In this document: in pieces, positions 17,413-25,733 of the stretch | Position numbering within the stretch: position 1 is the first letter of the stretch | Layout of the letters: each line of letters begins with the position of its first letter | Assembly (NCBI GenBank): GCA_031367345.1 | Contig: JANLPR010000025.1 | Coordinates: 4,493-68,492, forward strand | Direction: 5' to 3' | Length of the DNA stretch: 64,000 nt | Source of the DNA: JADKIH01 sp031367345 | GTDB taxonomy: Bacteria; Bacteroidota; Bacteroidia; AKYH767-A; 2013-40CM-41-45 | Notes under the pieces: generated by a model | Databases searched by the model: none | Told to the model about the DNA's origin: nothing | What the model saw: the letters and a program-made list of their open reading frames with translations, nothing else | Translations under genes and position numbers: made by a program

Positions 17413-17965
17413 AAGGCTTTCAATTCTTCACTCAGAACCTATATTACTCGACAACATATTATTAATAACGAATTCAAGGTCGGCAATACAGGCTATGATT
17501 ACGGTATTTACTTAGTGGATTGCACCGGTTATGAACTTTAGCAAAATCAATTTAACAATTTCAACTCCGACTAGTAACTCACAGGATTATAGCTTACTTT
17601 TCGTGCACAAATTCAAACACGAATCTAATTTACAATAATTATTTTAAGTCATTTGATGGAACTGCTGCGCTTTGTAAAGGGTCCCAGAATATAGGCTTCA
17701 ATTCAGACTTCAATCAACTCGAAATACGTGCCGGATTACTAAAAGATGAATCTTATTTTTATTCATTTACAAGTGAAGAAAGAATAATTTCACTGATAAA
17801 ATATCCATTCAAATCTCCGACTTCCTTGGAAGAACCATTCTGAAGAAGGAACTGGAATCAAATATCGTTGATGCTCATGCTATACCAAATGGCACATATA
17901 GCATTTCGTTTTATTCAAATAATGAATTTCTCAATTCAATGAGATTGATAATTCTTCATCAATAA
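17413..17965 (+). pseudogene. Decayed beta-helix T9SS cargo gene
   Basis: No intact frame, but translated pieces in different frames are coherent. First comes an asparagine-rich stretch with IINNEFKVGNTGYDYGIYL and VDCTGYEL then a TAG (17539-17541), continuing QNQFNNFNSD to a second stop. After a frame change comes NTNLIYNNYFKSFDGTA and QNIGFNSDFNQLEIR. These are the N-rich rungs of right-handed beta-helix (NosD-like) surface proteins. The last 160 bp encode an almost complete type A sorting domain in a third frame, ending SMRLIILHQ and TAA at 17963-17965, 98% identical to the end of the next gene. The N-terminus is missing. The gap 17200-17412 holds only the rpsA promoter. Confidence 0.7.
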
Positions 17966-18107
17966 TTAAAAATATACAGGAGCTTTGAAATTTCAAAGCT
18001 CCTGTTTTCTTCTATGAAAAAAATAATTTTTATTCTATTCTTTTTAATTTCGTTAAATGCCGATGCACAAATTCACAGGGATGCTGTTTGGTGTTTTGGC
18101 GACAGTG
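17802..18107 (+). repeat. Direct repeat, left copy (sorting domain end, terminator, signal peptide start)
   Basis: This 306-bp stretch recurs at 19356-19661 with an offset of exactly 1,554 bp and six substitutions by my count. It spans the end of one cargo gene, its terminator and the first ~31 codons of the next, so the pair marks a tandem duplication unit. Weaker similarity extends at least 20 bp further left. Confidence 0.92.
17977..18008 (+). terminator. Terminator hairpin after the decayed cargo gene
   Basis: A perfect 28-nt palindrome (arm CAGGAGCTTTGAAA) at 17977-18004 followed by TTTTCTTCT. It ends only 9 nt before the ATG at 18014, so that start codon has no room for an ordinary promoter after the hairpin. 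Confidence 0.85.
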
Positions 18108-19492
18108 CATTAATTGATTTTAATCAAACGCCACCAAGATTGGATTATTGCGCCATAAGAAGCAGAGGCTCTGCTTGCTCAATAGCTGATAGTACAGGGG
18201 CTTTGTTATTTTATACTCAAACAGACTACATCCCACTATGGCTAAGTGGTTATTTGAAACTTGGTATTGTCTGGAATAAAAATAATCAAATCATGGAAAA
18301 TGGTGATTCATTGATTGGTGATGGTTGGTATAAAGAAATGATAATTATTCCTGTACCAAACAATCCATATCAATATTATCTTTTCCATACAGATGTAACA
18401 ATATATCGTAAAATTTATTTCTCAATCGTAGATTTAAGTTATAACAATGGTCTTGGAAAAGTGATTCAAAGGAATGTAGAAATGGACACTTTAAATGGCA
18501 ACTCAGTAACTGATGGCATAACCGCTATTAAACATGGTAATGGGCGAGATTGGTGGTTGATTTTTCGCACCTATGATGCTACAGGAAGTCACATTAATTC
18601 ATTTTACAAATTTCTCATTACACCATCCGGAATTTCAAACTCAATTATTCAAAATATTGGCCATCCAACTAGTGCAGGTATTTTAAATTTAACTTTCAAT
18701 CAAAAAGGAAACCAATTGGTACTTATAGATGCACTTGGTCTAATTGAGCTTTATGATTTTGATCGTTGTTCAGGGATGTTGAGTAATTTAAAAACCATTC
18801 ATTCTGAAACATCCATTCTCGCTGACAATTTTTGGGCAGCAGAATTTTCTCCCAACGACTCGCTTTTATATGTCACTACCAGCCAGCCAACTATTTCTTT
18901 CCTCTATCAATTTAATTTATTTGCTTCTTCTATTCCAAATGCTAAAATAACAATTTCAACAGATTCTTTTCCTCCCTACTCAGGAACATTGAAACTTGCT
19001 GCAGATGGTAAAATCTATCGTGCAAATGCATTTGCCAATGGAGGATCTCTTTTCCCCTATTCCGACACTACCTACAATCAGTACAATATGAATTTGAGTG
19101 TCATCAATCATCCGAATGTACTTGGTTTGGGGTGCGACTTCCAACCTTACAGTTTTTATTTGGGTGGGCGTCGAACCTATTGGGGCCTACCCAATAATCC
19201 AAATTATGATATGCCGGCACTTGGTGGTTCGATCTGTGATACCTTAGGACTACCGAATGGTATTGTTGAGAATGAAAATCACACAGTTGAATTTTACCCT
19301 AACCCCACATCTGACAAATTTGAAATACTTTCTGAAAATAATTTCTCCGGCAAATTATCCATTCAAATCTCCGACTTTCTTGGAAGAACTATTCTGAAGA
19401 AAGAACTGGAATCAAATATCGTTGATGTTCATGCTATACCAAATGGCACATATAGCATTTCGTTTTATTCAAATAATGAATTTCTCAATTAA
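18014..19492 (+). CDS. T9SS cargo protein with truncated type A sorting domain
   Basis: 492 residues with a signal peptide (KKIIFILFFLISLNADAQ). The body resembles beta-propeller-like surface proteins of Bacteroidota: DSTGALLFYT, WWLIFRTYD, AAEFSPNDSLLYV and LKLAADGKIY recur as blade-like motifs. The C-terminus is a type A sorting domain (VEFYPNPTSDKFEIL, LSIQISDFLGRTILKKEL, IPNGTYSISFYSNN) that ends abruptly at NEFLN. In the neighbouring copy the same position reads TCA and continues SMRLIILHQ; here it is TAA (19490-19492), so one C-to-A change removes the last nine residues. Whether the protein is still secreted is doubtful. Its start lies 9 nt behind the terminator of the previous gene. 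Confidence 0.82.
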   Translation: MKKIIFILFFLISLNADAQIHRDAVWCFGDSALIDFNQTPPRLDYCAIRSRGSACSIADSTGALLFYTQTDYIPLWLSGYLKLGIVWNKNNQIMENGDSLIGDGWYKEMIIIPVPNNPYQYYLFHTDVTIYRKIYFSIVDLSYNNGLGKVIQRNVEMDTLNGNSVTDGITAIKHGNGRDWWLIFRTYDATGSHINSFYKFLITPSGISNSIIQNIGHPTSAGILNLTFNQKGNQLVLIDALGLIELYDFDRCSGMLSNLKTIHSETSILADNFWAAEFSPNDSLLYVTTSQPTISFLYQFNLFASSIPNAKITISTDSFPPYSGTLKLAADGKIYRANAFANGGSLFPYSDTTYNQYNMNLSVINHPNVLGLGCDFQPYSFYLGGRRTYWGLPNNPNYDMPALGGSICDTLGLPNGIVENENHTVEFYPNPTSDKFEILSENNFSGKLSIQISDFLGRTILKKELESNIVDVHAIPNGTYSISFYSNNEFLN

Positions 19493-19661
19493 ATGAGATT
19501 GATAATTCTTCATCAATAATTAAAAATATACAGGAGCTTTGAAATTTCAAAGCTCCTGTTTTCTTCTATGAAAAAAATAATTTTTATTCTATTCTTTTTA
19601 ATTTCGTTAAATGCCTATGCACAAATTCACAGGGATGCTGTTTGGTGTTTTGGCGACAGTG
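19356..19661 (+). repeat. Direct repeat, right copy
   Basis: The partner of 17802-18107 at a 1,554-bp offset. Similarity stops sharply after GGCGACAGTG at 19661, where the sequence continues into the 3' side of ispH. This marks the right breakpoint of the duplication or of a later deletion. Confidence 0.92.
19531..19562 (+). terminator. Terminator hairpin after the truncated cargo gene
   Basis: The same perfect 28-nt palindrome as at 17977-18004, followed by TTTTCTTCT. Confidence 0.85.
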
Positions 19662-19705
19662 AAATGAAACACGCTTTTCTACCTATTCATCTACTTTGCG
19701 AAATA
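19568..19705 (+). pseudogene. 5' fragment of a duplicated T9SS cargo gene
   Basis: The first 31 codons repeat the start of the 18014 gene (signal peptide through the HRDAVWCFGDS segment) with one substitution (Asp to Tyr in the signal peptide). After 19661 the homology ends and the frame runs into antisense of ispH, stopping at 19751-19753. It is a remnant, not a functional gene. Confidence 0.85.
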
Positions 19706-20593
19706 TCAGTTAAACGATTTCGCTTCTATTGCACGGGCCACTTGCTCCATTAACCACATAGGCGTAGAAGTTGCTCCGCAAACACCAACACTTTCTACAT
19801 TTTTGAACCAAGAGATTTCAAGTTCCTCGTCGCTGGAAATAAAATAGGTAGTTGGATTAACGGCTTTACAAACTTCGTAAAGTGCTTTGCCATTGCTGCT
19901 TTTTTTGCCGCTTACAAAAACGATGACATCAAAATCGGCTGAGAATTTCTTTAGCTGTGGTTCGCGATTAGATACTTGGCGGCAAATGGTATCGTTAGAA
20001 ACCATATATTCTTGTGCAATTTCGCTTTGAACGGCTTTCTCCGAACGTTCTTCGATGAGTGTTTTCATCTTCAAAAAACCGGTACTCGATTTGGTGGTTT
20101 GCGAGAAAAAATTAATCTGTTTAGAGTAATCAATTAAATCTAAATCTTCTTCCGATCGAACGATGATGGCATTCCCTCCTGTTTGTCCTACCAAGCCATT
20201 GACTTCTGCATGTCCTATTTCGCCATAGATCACAATTTGTCCTTCGTTTGCAAAAACTTTTTCATAACTGGTACGAACACGATTCTGAAGTTTTAAAACT
20301 ACAGGGCAAGAAGCATCAATCAATTCGATATTATTTTCCAATGCAATTTGGTAGGTCTCCGGAGGTTCTCCATGAGCACGGATCAACACTTTGCAGTCGT
20401 GTAAGTTTCTTAAATCGTCGTGTTCAATCACTTTTAGCCCTTTGGCTTTTAGGCGATCTACTTCCATATTATTGTGGACAATATCGCCCAAACAATACAG
20501 TTCGCCTGATTCTTCTAATTCTTCTTCTGCTTTTTGGATTGCATAAACAACACCAAAGCAGAACCCTGAAAATTGATCGATTGTAACTCTCAT
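19706..20593 (-). CDS. ispH: 4-hydroxy-3-methylbut-2-enyl diphosphate reductase
   Basis: 295 residues. It catalyses the last step of the MEP pathway, reducing HMBPP to IPP and DMAPP with a [4Fe-4S] cluster. The three cluster cysteines are in SGFCFGVVYAI (near residue 12), IDASCPVVLKL and GVCGATSTP. Substrate residues are seen in GDIVHNNMEV, RAHGEPPE, GHAEVNGLVGQT and ATSTPMWLMEQ. Length and order are normal. It has its own promoter-like element 8 bp upstream and follows cmk on the same strand with a 46-bp gap. Its 3' end abuts the broken end of the T9SS duplication but is itself intact. Confidence 0.96.
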   Translation of the reverse strand: MRVTIDQFSGFCFGVVYAIQKAEEELEESGELYCLGDIVHNNMEVDRLKAKGLKVIEHDDLRNLHDCKVLIRAHGEPPETYQIALENNIELIDASCPVVLKLQNRVRTSYEKVFANEGQIVIYGEIGHAEVNGLVGQTGGNAIIVRSEEDLDLIDYSKQINFFSQTTKSSTGFLKMKTLIEERSEKAVQSEIAQEYMVSNDTICRQVSNREPQLKKFSADFDVIVFVSGKKSSNGKALYEVCKAVNPTTYFISSDEELEISWFKNVESVGVCGATSTPMWLMEQVARAIEAKSFN

Positions 20594-20601
20594 TTACCTG
20601 A

Positions 20602-20609
20602 CAAAAGTA
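20602..20609 (-). promoter_or_regulatory. Possible -7 element of ispH
   Basis: On the minus strand TACTTTTG, an exact TAnnTTTG match and identical to the tRNA-Ser element. Only 8 nt separate it from the ispH ATG, implying a nearly leaderless mRNA. No TTTG is visible upstream. Confidence 0.55.
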
Positions 20610-20639
20610 CTAAAAAACGGTTCTGAATGGGTAAAAAAA

Positions 20640-21356
20640 TCATCCAACTATTTCATGAATAAGATTCATGGCAAAATCGAGCTGTTGTTGTTCTGAAATG
20701 GACGAATTATCGAGTATAATAGCATCATCGGCCTTCCTAAGTGGGCTTTCAGAACGATGAGTATCGGTATAGTCACGTTCTTCTATGTTTCTAATTACTT
20801 CGTCCATCGTTACCATAAATCCTTTTTGAGAAAATTCATCGAAGCGTCTTTTGGCTCTTGTTTCATTTTTTGCAGTCATAAAAATTTTCAATTCTGCATG
20901 AGGAAAAACTTGAGTACCTATATCACGACCATCCATTACGATACCTTTTATTTTACCATAACTTTGCTGAAGAGCCACCATTCTATGTCTGATAGCAGGA
21001 ATAGCACTTACCGGGCTCACCCAATCGGAAACTTTTAAATCACGAATTTTTTTCTCAACATTTATTTCATTCAGATACACTTCCGATGACCCTGTTTCCG
21101 GGTTAAGATGGAAAGAAATGTGAATATGATCGAGCATTTTCTCCAACTGATCTTCCGTCATTGAGGCAAGGTCATCAAGCGACAAACCATGTTGTTGGAC
21201 AAAAAGCGTTACAGCACGATACATGGCCCCGGAATCGATGTAGCGATAGCCCATTTTCTTGGCTATAGCCTTAGCCATAGTGCTTTTACCACAAGAGGAA
21301 TAACCATCTATTGCAATAATTATTTTCCCTGCTTTAGGTCCTGGGGAAAGATTCAT
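20640..21356 (-). CDS. cmk: Cytidylate kinase
   Basis: About 238 residues. It phosphorylates CMP and dCMP with ATP. The P-loop IAIDGYSSCGKSTMAKAIAK is followed by YRYIDSGAMYRAVTLF (the substrate-binding DSGAMYR motif), the long NMP-binding insert with DLKVSDWVSPVSAIP, KGIVMDGRDIGTQVFP, and the RAKRRFDEF and RDYTDTHRSESPLRKADDA motifs of the lid. All active-site segments are present. I start at the ATG at 21356; a GTG at 21386 would add ten residues. It stands between porQ and ispH on the same strand, an arrangement I recall from other Bacteroidota. Confidence 0.95.
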   Translation of the reverse strand: MNLSPGPKAGKIIIAIDGYSSCGKSTMAKAIAKKMGYRYIDSGAMYRAVTLFVQQHGLSLDDLASMTEDQLEKMLDHIHISFHLNPETGSSEVYLNEINVEKKIRDLKVSDWVSPVSAIPAIRHRMVALQQSYGKIKGIVMDGRDIGTQVFPHAELKIFMTAKNETRAKRRFDEFSQKGFMVTMDEVIRNIEERDYTDTHRSESPLRKADDAIILDNSSISEQQQLDFAMNLIHEIVG

Positions 21357-21420
21357 AGTTCCGGGTTTCTTTATCGAAATAATCACATGACAAAGAAATG
21401 AAAAAAAGGCGAAAAATCAA

Positions 21421-21560
21421 ATTAGTGAGTGGTGATTGGTGAGTAGTGAGTGGGGTCAAAAATGGGTAAAGGGTCATTTTTTTTACTTACTAATCACTAC
21501 TTACTACTCACTAAAAAAAGTCAAAGGTCATTTTTTTTACTTACTACTCACCACTCACTT
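21421..21560. repeat. Dispersed intergenic repeat with inverted GTGAGTAGTGAG arms
   Basis: The left arm (about 21424-21451) is made of GTGAGT/GTGATT words. It is complementary to TTACTACTCACT words at 21489-21512 and again at 21538-21560. Between them GGTCATTTTTTTTACTTACT occurs twice (near 21470 and 21525). The TGA stop of porQ lies inside the right edge of the element. A related sequence is at 62235-62328. Confidence 0.75.
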
Positions 21561-22595
21561 AATAAATTCTGCAAGATTAGTAGAGATTGAAAAATGATCG
21601 GCACCGCCGGCTAGATGGTAGTTGCCGCGACCATAACTGATAATGAATTTACTTATTTTCATACTTACTCCAAAAGAAAATCCTGATAAGCCGGGACGTG
21701 TTGACACTTGTAATTCTTTTCGTCGTTGAAAGTTATAGGCTGCATTGACATGAAAATTTTTCGACAACAATATTTCACCGGCAAAAATAAAATGGCGAGA
21801 TAATTTATTAAAAAAATCGATCGATTTAATTTGGGCTACTCCTGTTATTGGATCTACATCGCCCAGATCATAGGAATCGACATACGATAAATCGAAGCGT
21901 TCTAAATGGCGATATGTGATATTAAATCGTAAAGGCGTATGTGATAATTTTTTGGAAAACGCGATTAATGCTTCTGCGGGAAGTGGTTCACTATTTCCGG
22001 GAAGATAATTTTTTAATTGATGACCAACATTTTTAACTTGAATGGTAGCAGTAATATTTTTAATTGTATCTGCATAAGTAGCAGATAAATCGGCTGCAAG
22101 ACCAAAAGAATTGTAGATATAGTAATCACTATAAAGTACTTTTAATTGAGCGCCGTAGCTGAAGTACTGATTTAGCTCCCGACCAATGGCCATATTTAAA
22201 GAGTAATCTGCCGCACGAAAGGTTCCAATAATATTTCCAAATTCATCTGTTTCTAAAAATTGTCCATAAGCAGCATAATTCATCGATGCTAAAAATGTTC
22301 CGATCTTTTCAATATCAAAAGCATAACCCACATTTCCAAACTTAATACCATCTACATAATTGACACCACTAAAACTTAACGACTTGCTCATTGTTTTATT
22401 AAGCAGCGAAGCCGATTGCATTCCACAATTAATATCATTGTCTTTTACAGAAATATAAGTTCCACCTAATGCAGCCACACGTGCAGAAGCCGGAATGTTT
22501 AGAAACTGATAAACACTGTTACCTCCTATTTGAGAAAAAACTGTTTGAGAAAATAAAATAATAAGGAAAGTTGCTGTAGTCGTAAGTAGCTTCAT
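21555..22595 (-). CDS. porQ: Type IX secretion system outer-membrane protein PorQ
   Basis: About 346 residues, with a signal peptide (KLLTTTATFLIILFSQTVFS) and a FadL-like/PorV-like beta-barrel body. The start of the mature chain (GGNSVYQFLNIPASARVAALGG) is diagnostic for PorQ. Later strands include FNITYRHLERFDLSY, HFIFAGEILLSKNFHVNAAYNF and GLSGFSFGVSMKISKFIISYG. PorQ is part of the T9SS attachment complex with PorU, PorV and PorZ in Porphyromonas. I start at the ATG at 22595 since the longer reading begins 12 residues before the signal peptide. It is the first gene of a likely porQ-cmk(-ispH) unit. Confidence 0.93.
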   Translation of the reverse strand: MKLLTTTATFLIILFSQTVFSQIGGNSVYQFLNIPASARVAALGGTYISVKDNDINCGMQSASLLNKTMSKSLSFSGVNYVDGIKFGNVGYAFDIEKIGTFLASMNYAAYGQFLETDEFGNIIGTFRAADYSLNMAIGRELNQYFSYGAQLKVLYSDYYIYNSFGLAADLSATYADTIKNITATIQVKNVGHQLKNYLPGNSEPLPAEALIAFSKKLSHTPLRFNITYRHLERFDLSYVDSYDLGDVDPITGVAQIKSIDFFNKLSRHFIFAGEILLSKNFHVNAAYNFQRRKELQVSTRPGLSGFSFGVSMKISKFIISYGRGNYHLAGGADHFSISTNLAEFIK

Positions 22596-22602
22596 TGTAT
22601 TG

Positions 22603-22631
22603 CAAAGAAAGGAATAAATGTCGAAACGCAA
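22603..22631 (-). promoter_or_regulatory. Candidate promoter of porQ
   Basis: On the minus strand TTG (22629-22631), an 18-bp spacer, then TTTCTTTG (22603-22610), one base off TAnnTTTG, 7 nt before the porQ ATG. It is weaker than the other promoters listed. Confidence 0.4.
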
Positions 22632-22804
22632 GAAGTTAACATATATTTTACAGAGGAAAATAAATGATTAGATAGTCTAACTGTTAACAAATTGCCATAC
22701 TCGCATCCCGTAAATAACGGAAACCAATAAAAACCGATTTCTAGGATGGATGGTGAGTCATGAAATGATCGGCTTCACTCCTATTCCAACAGAAATTTTA
22801 TAAC

Positions 22805-22812
22805 TATCTTTG
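22805..22812 (+). promoter_or_regulatory. Possible -7 element of uvrA
   Basis: TATCTTTG, an exact TAnnTTTG match, 24 bp before the ATG at 22837. It overlaps the TTG at 22810, arguing against that codon as the start. No upstream TTTG was found. Confidence 0.55.
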
Positions 22813-22836
22813 CGCACCAAAAAAATCGCCCATCCT

Positions 22837-25707
22837 ATGCAGGAAGAAATAGAGTTACTGGAAATATTCGGTGCTCGAGTACATAATTTAAAGAACATCG
22901 ATCTTTCTTTTCCTCGAAACAAATTAATCGTAATTACCGGTTTGAGTGGAAGTGGAAAGTCGTCTTTGGCATTCGATACGATTTATGCAGAAGGACAAAG
23001 AAGATATCTTGAAAGTTTTTCTGCCTATGCGCGTCAGTTTTTAGGAAATATGGAGCGGCCCGATGTAGATAAAATCAACGGATTGAGTCCTGTTATTTCT
23101 ATTGAACAAAAAACCACAAATTTAAATCCGCGCTCAACAGTAGGAACCATTACAGAGATCTACGACTTCATGCGTTTGCTTTTTGCAAGAGCATCTGAAG
23201 CTGTCTCCTATGTAACGGGAGAAAAAATGATTAAGTTAAGTGATGAACAGATTATTCAGTTAATCATAGAAAAATTTGATTCCAAAAAAATAACATTATT
23301 GGCACCGCTGGTTAGAGCGAGAAAAGGACATTACCGAGAACTGTTTGAGCAGTTATCACAGCAAGGATATTTAAGAGTGAGAACCGATGGTAAAATAGTT
23401 GAATTAAAAAAAGGACTTCAACTTGATCGTTATAAGACGCATGATATTGAGTTAGTGATAGACCGATTAGAAATTAATTCGACGGTATTGAATAGGTTGA
23501 ATGAATCAATGGCCTTAGCAATGAAATTGGGTAAAGGAACAGTTTTGATTCTTGAAAACGAGAAGGATCGCGAAAATTTCTTTTCACGGCATTTAATGTG
23601 TCCAACAAGTGGAGTATCGTACGACGAACCTCAACCAAATACCTTTTCATTTAATTCGCCATACGGAGCATGTAAAAGATGTAATGGCTTAGGAACGGTT
23701 TCGGAAATAGACATTAAGAGTATAATACCTGATTTTTCAAAATCAATAAAAGATGGTGGAATTATTCCATTGGGTTCTCAAAAAGACACATGGATCTTTA
23801 AGCAATTAATTGCTTTAGGAAGAAAATATAAATTCAACCTAACGATGCCCATTGAAGAGATTCCGGAAGAGTCGCTCAACGTAATTTTGTACGGATCAGA
23901 TGACATGTTGAATCTTGCGAACGAAAGTTCAGGAGGTGCATATCATCAGCCTGCAACGTATGAAGGAATTGTAAATTTTATTATCAATCAGGATAACGAG
24001 CAAGCATCGCCATCAATGCGCCGATGGATACAAGGTTTTATGCAACATGTAGATTGTCCGGAATGTGAGGGCAACAGACTAAAGAAAGAAGCGCTTTATT
24101 TCAAGATCAATGATAAGAACATATCTGAATTGGCGAGTACCGACATTCATGTGTTAGGTAAATGGTTTGATGGATTAGAAAGTAAATTGAATGCTAAACA
24201 AAAAAAGATTGCGACAGAAGTAATCAAAGAAATAAGAAAGCGAATAAAATTTTTACTTGATGTTGGTTTAGATTATTTGACATTGAATAGAAGTTCAAAG
24301 ACATTGAGTGGAGGAGAATCGCAGCGTATTCGTTTAGCAACACAAATTGGATCGCAGCTTGTGGGAGTGTTGTACATTTTAGATGAGCCAAGTATCGGAT
24401 TACATCAACGCGACAATGTACGTTTAATAAAATCGTTACAAGATCTGAGAGACACGGGGAATACAGTTATAGTGGTAGAACATGACAAAGAAACCATTCT
24501 TGCTGCCGATCATATTATAGATCTTGGTCCGGGAGCAGGAGTTCATGGAGGTGCAATAGTAGCGCAAGGCACTCCTGCCGAAATATTAAAGCAGCATAGT
24601 TTAACGACAGATTATTTAAGTGGCAGAAAAGAAATTAGCACACCGGAAGTTTTTAGAAAAGGAAATGGAAAGAGTATCGAATTAAAAGGAGCTAAAGGAC
24701 ATAATTTAAAAAATGTAAGTGTAAAAATTCCATTAGGGAAACTGATATGTGTTACAGGCGTTTCAGGAAGCGGCAAATCATCATTGATCAATGAAACCTT
24801 GTATCCGATCATGAACCAACATTTTTACAATTCAATTCAGAAGCCGTTACCTTATCAAGCTATCAAAGGATTGCAGCATATCGATAAAGTAATTGAGATC
24901 GATCAATCGCCAATTGGTAGAACGCCAAGATCTAATCCGGCAACCTATACAGGCGTATTTACAGACATCCGGAATCTGTTTTCACAATTACCCGAAGCAG
25001 CGATAAGAGGATATCAGCCGGGAAGATTTTCATTCAATGTAAAAGGAGGTAGATGTGAAACATGCCAAGGCGGAGGAATGCGAGTTATAGAAATGAATTT
25101 TTTACCTGACGTATATGTTGAATGTGAAACATGCAGAGGCAAACGATACAACAGAGAAACGTTAGAGATACGATACAAGGGAAAGTCGATCAGCGACATT
25201 TTGAATATGAGTATTGAAGAAGCAGTTACATTTTTTGTGAATATGCCACACATCTTGCATAAAATTCAAACATTAGCAGAAGTTGGATTAGGATATATTA
25301 CGCTCGGACAACAAAGTACAACACTGAGTGGAGGAGAAGCGCAACGAGTAAAACTAGCGAGTGAGCTTTCAAAGCGAGATACCGGAAATACATTTTATAT
25401 ACTTGACGAACCAACTACAGGTTTACATTTTGAAGATGTAAGGATATTGCTTGACGTATTAAACCGATTAGTAGATAAAGGCAACAGTGTGGTTGTGATA
25501 GAGCACAATATGGATATGATAAAAGCAGCAGATCATATTATTGATATGGGACCGGAAGGTGGATTTAGAGGAGGTACAATTGTTTGTGAAGGAACACCAA
25601 GAGAAATAATTACGAACAAAGAAAGCATTACAGCCGAATATCTCAAAAAAGAGATACCTACAGAAAAGAAGAAAAGCAACCTTACAAAAAAGGCGACGTT
25701 AAACTGA
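22837..25707 (+). CDS. uvrA: Excinuclease ABC subunit A
   Basis: About 956 residues, the damage-sensing ATPase of nucleotide excision repair. There are two ABC modules: Walker A VITGLSGSGKSSLAFDTIYA and VTGVSGSGKSSLINETL, and signature motifs LSGGESQRIRLA and LSGGEAQRVKLA. The second zinc module is intact (CETCQGGGMRV through VECETCRGKRY). The first reads MCPTSGVSY and CKRCNGLG, so one of the four usual cysteines is replaced, a feature I recall from other Bacteroidota UvrA. The DNA-binding insertion ends with GFMQHVDCPECEGNRLKKEA. The start is the ATG at 22837. The LOG-family gene follows after 26 bp. Confidence 0.96.
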   Translation: MQEEIELLEIFGARVHNLKNIDLSFPRNKLIVITGLSGSGKSSLAFDTIYAEGQRRYLESFSAYARQFLGNMERPDVDKINGLSPVISIEQKTTNLNPRSTVGTITEIYDFMRLLFARASEAVSYVTGEKMIKLSDEQIIQLIIEKFDSKKITLLAPLVRARKGHYRELFEQLSQQGYLRVRTDGKIVELKKGLQLDRYKTHDIELVIDRLEINSTVLNRLNESMALAMKLGKGTVLILENEKDRENFFSRHLMCPTSGVSYDEPQPNTFSFNSPYGACKRCNGLGTVSEIDIKSIIPDFSKSIKDGGIIPLGSQKDTWIFKQLIALGRKYKFNLTMPIEEIPEESLNVILYGSDDMLNLANESSGGAYHQPATYEGIVNFIINQDNEQASPSMRRWIQGFMQHVDCPECEGNRLKKEALYFKINDKNISELASTDIHVLGKWFDGLESKLNAKQKKIATEVIKEIRKRIKFLLDVGLDYLTLNRSSKTLSGGESQRIRLATQIGSQLVGVLYILDEPSIGLHQRDNVRLIKSLQDLRDTGNTVIVVEHDKETILAADHIIDLGPGAGVHGGAIVAQGTPAEILKQHSLTTDYLSGRKEISTPEVFRKGNGKSIELKGAKGHNLKNVSVKIPLGKLICVTGVSGSGKSSLINETLYPIMNQHFYNSIQKPLPYQAIKGLQHIDKVIEIDQSPIGRTPRSNPATYTGVFTDIRNLFSQLPEAAIRGYQPGRFSFNVKGGRCETCQGGGMRVIEMNFLPDVYVECETCRGKRYNRETLEIRYKGKSISDILNMSIEEAVTFFVNMPHILHKIQTLAEVGLGYITLGQQSTTLSGGEAQRVKLASELSKRDTGNTFYILDEPTTGLHFEDVRILLDVLNRLVDKGNSVVVIEHNMDMIKAADHIIDMGPEGGFRGGTIVCEGTPREIITNKESITAEYLKKEIPTEKKKSNLTKKATLN

Positions 25708-25733
25708 GCCTGAATTAATCTAAGAGAAAAGAA

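Noticed and set aside
17200..19705. Insertion sequence as the cause of the repeats
   Set aside because: No transposase frame, terminal inverted repeats or target-site duplication. The repeats are explained by duplicated cargo gene ends.
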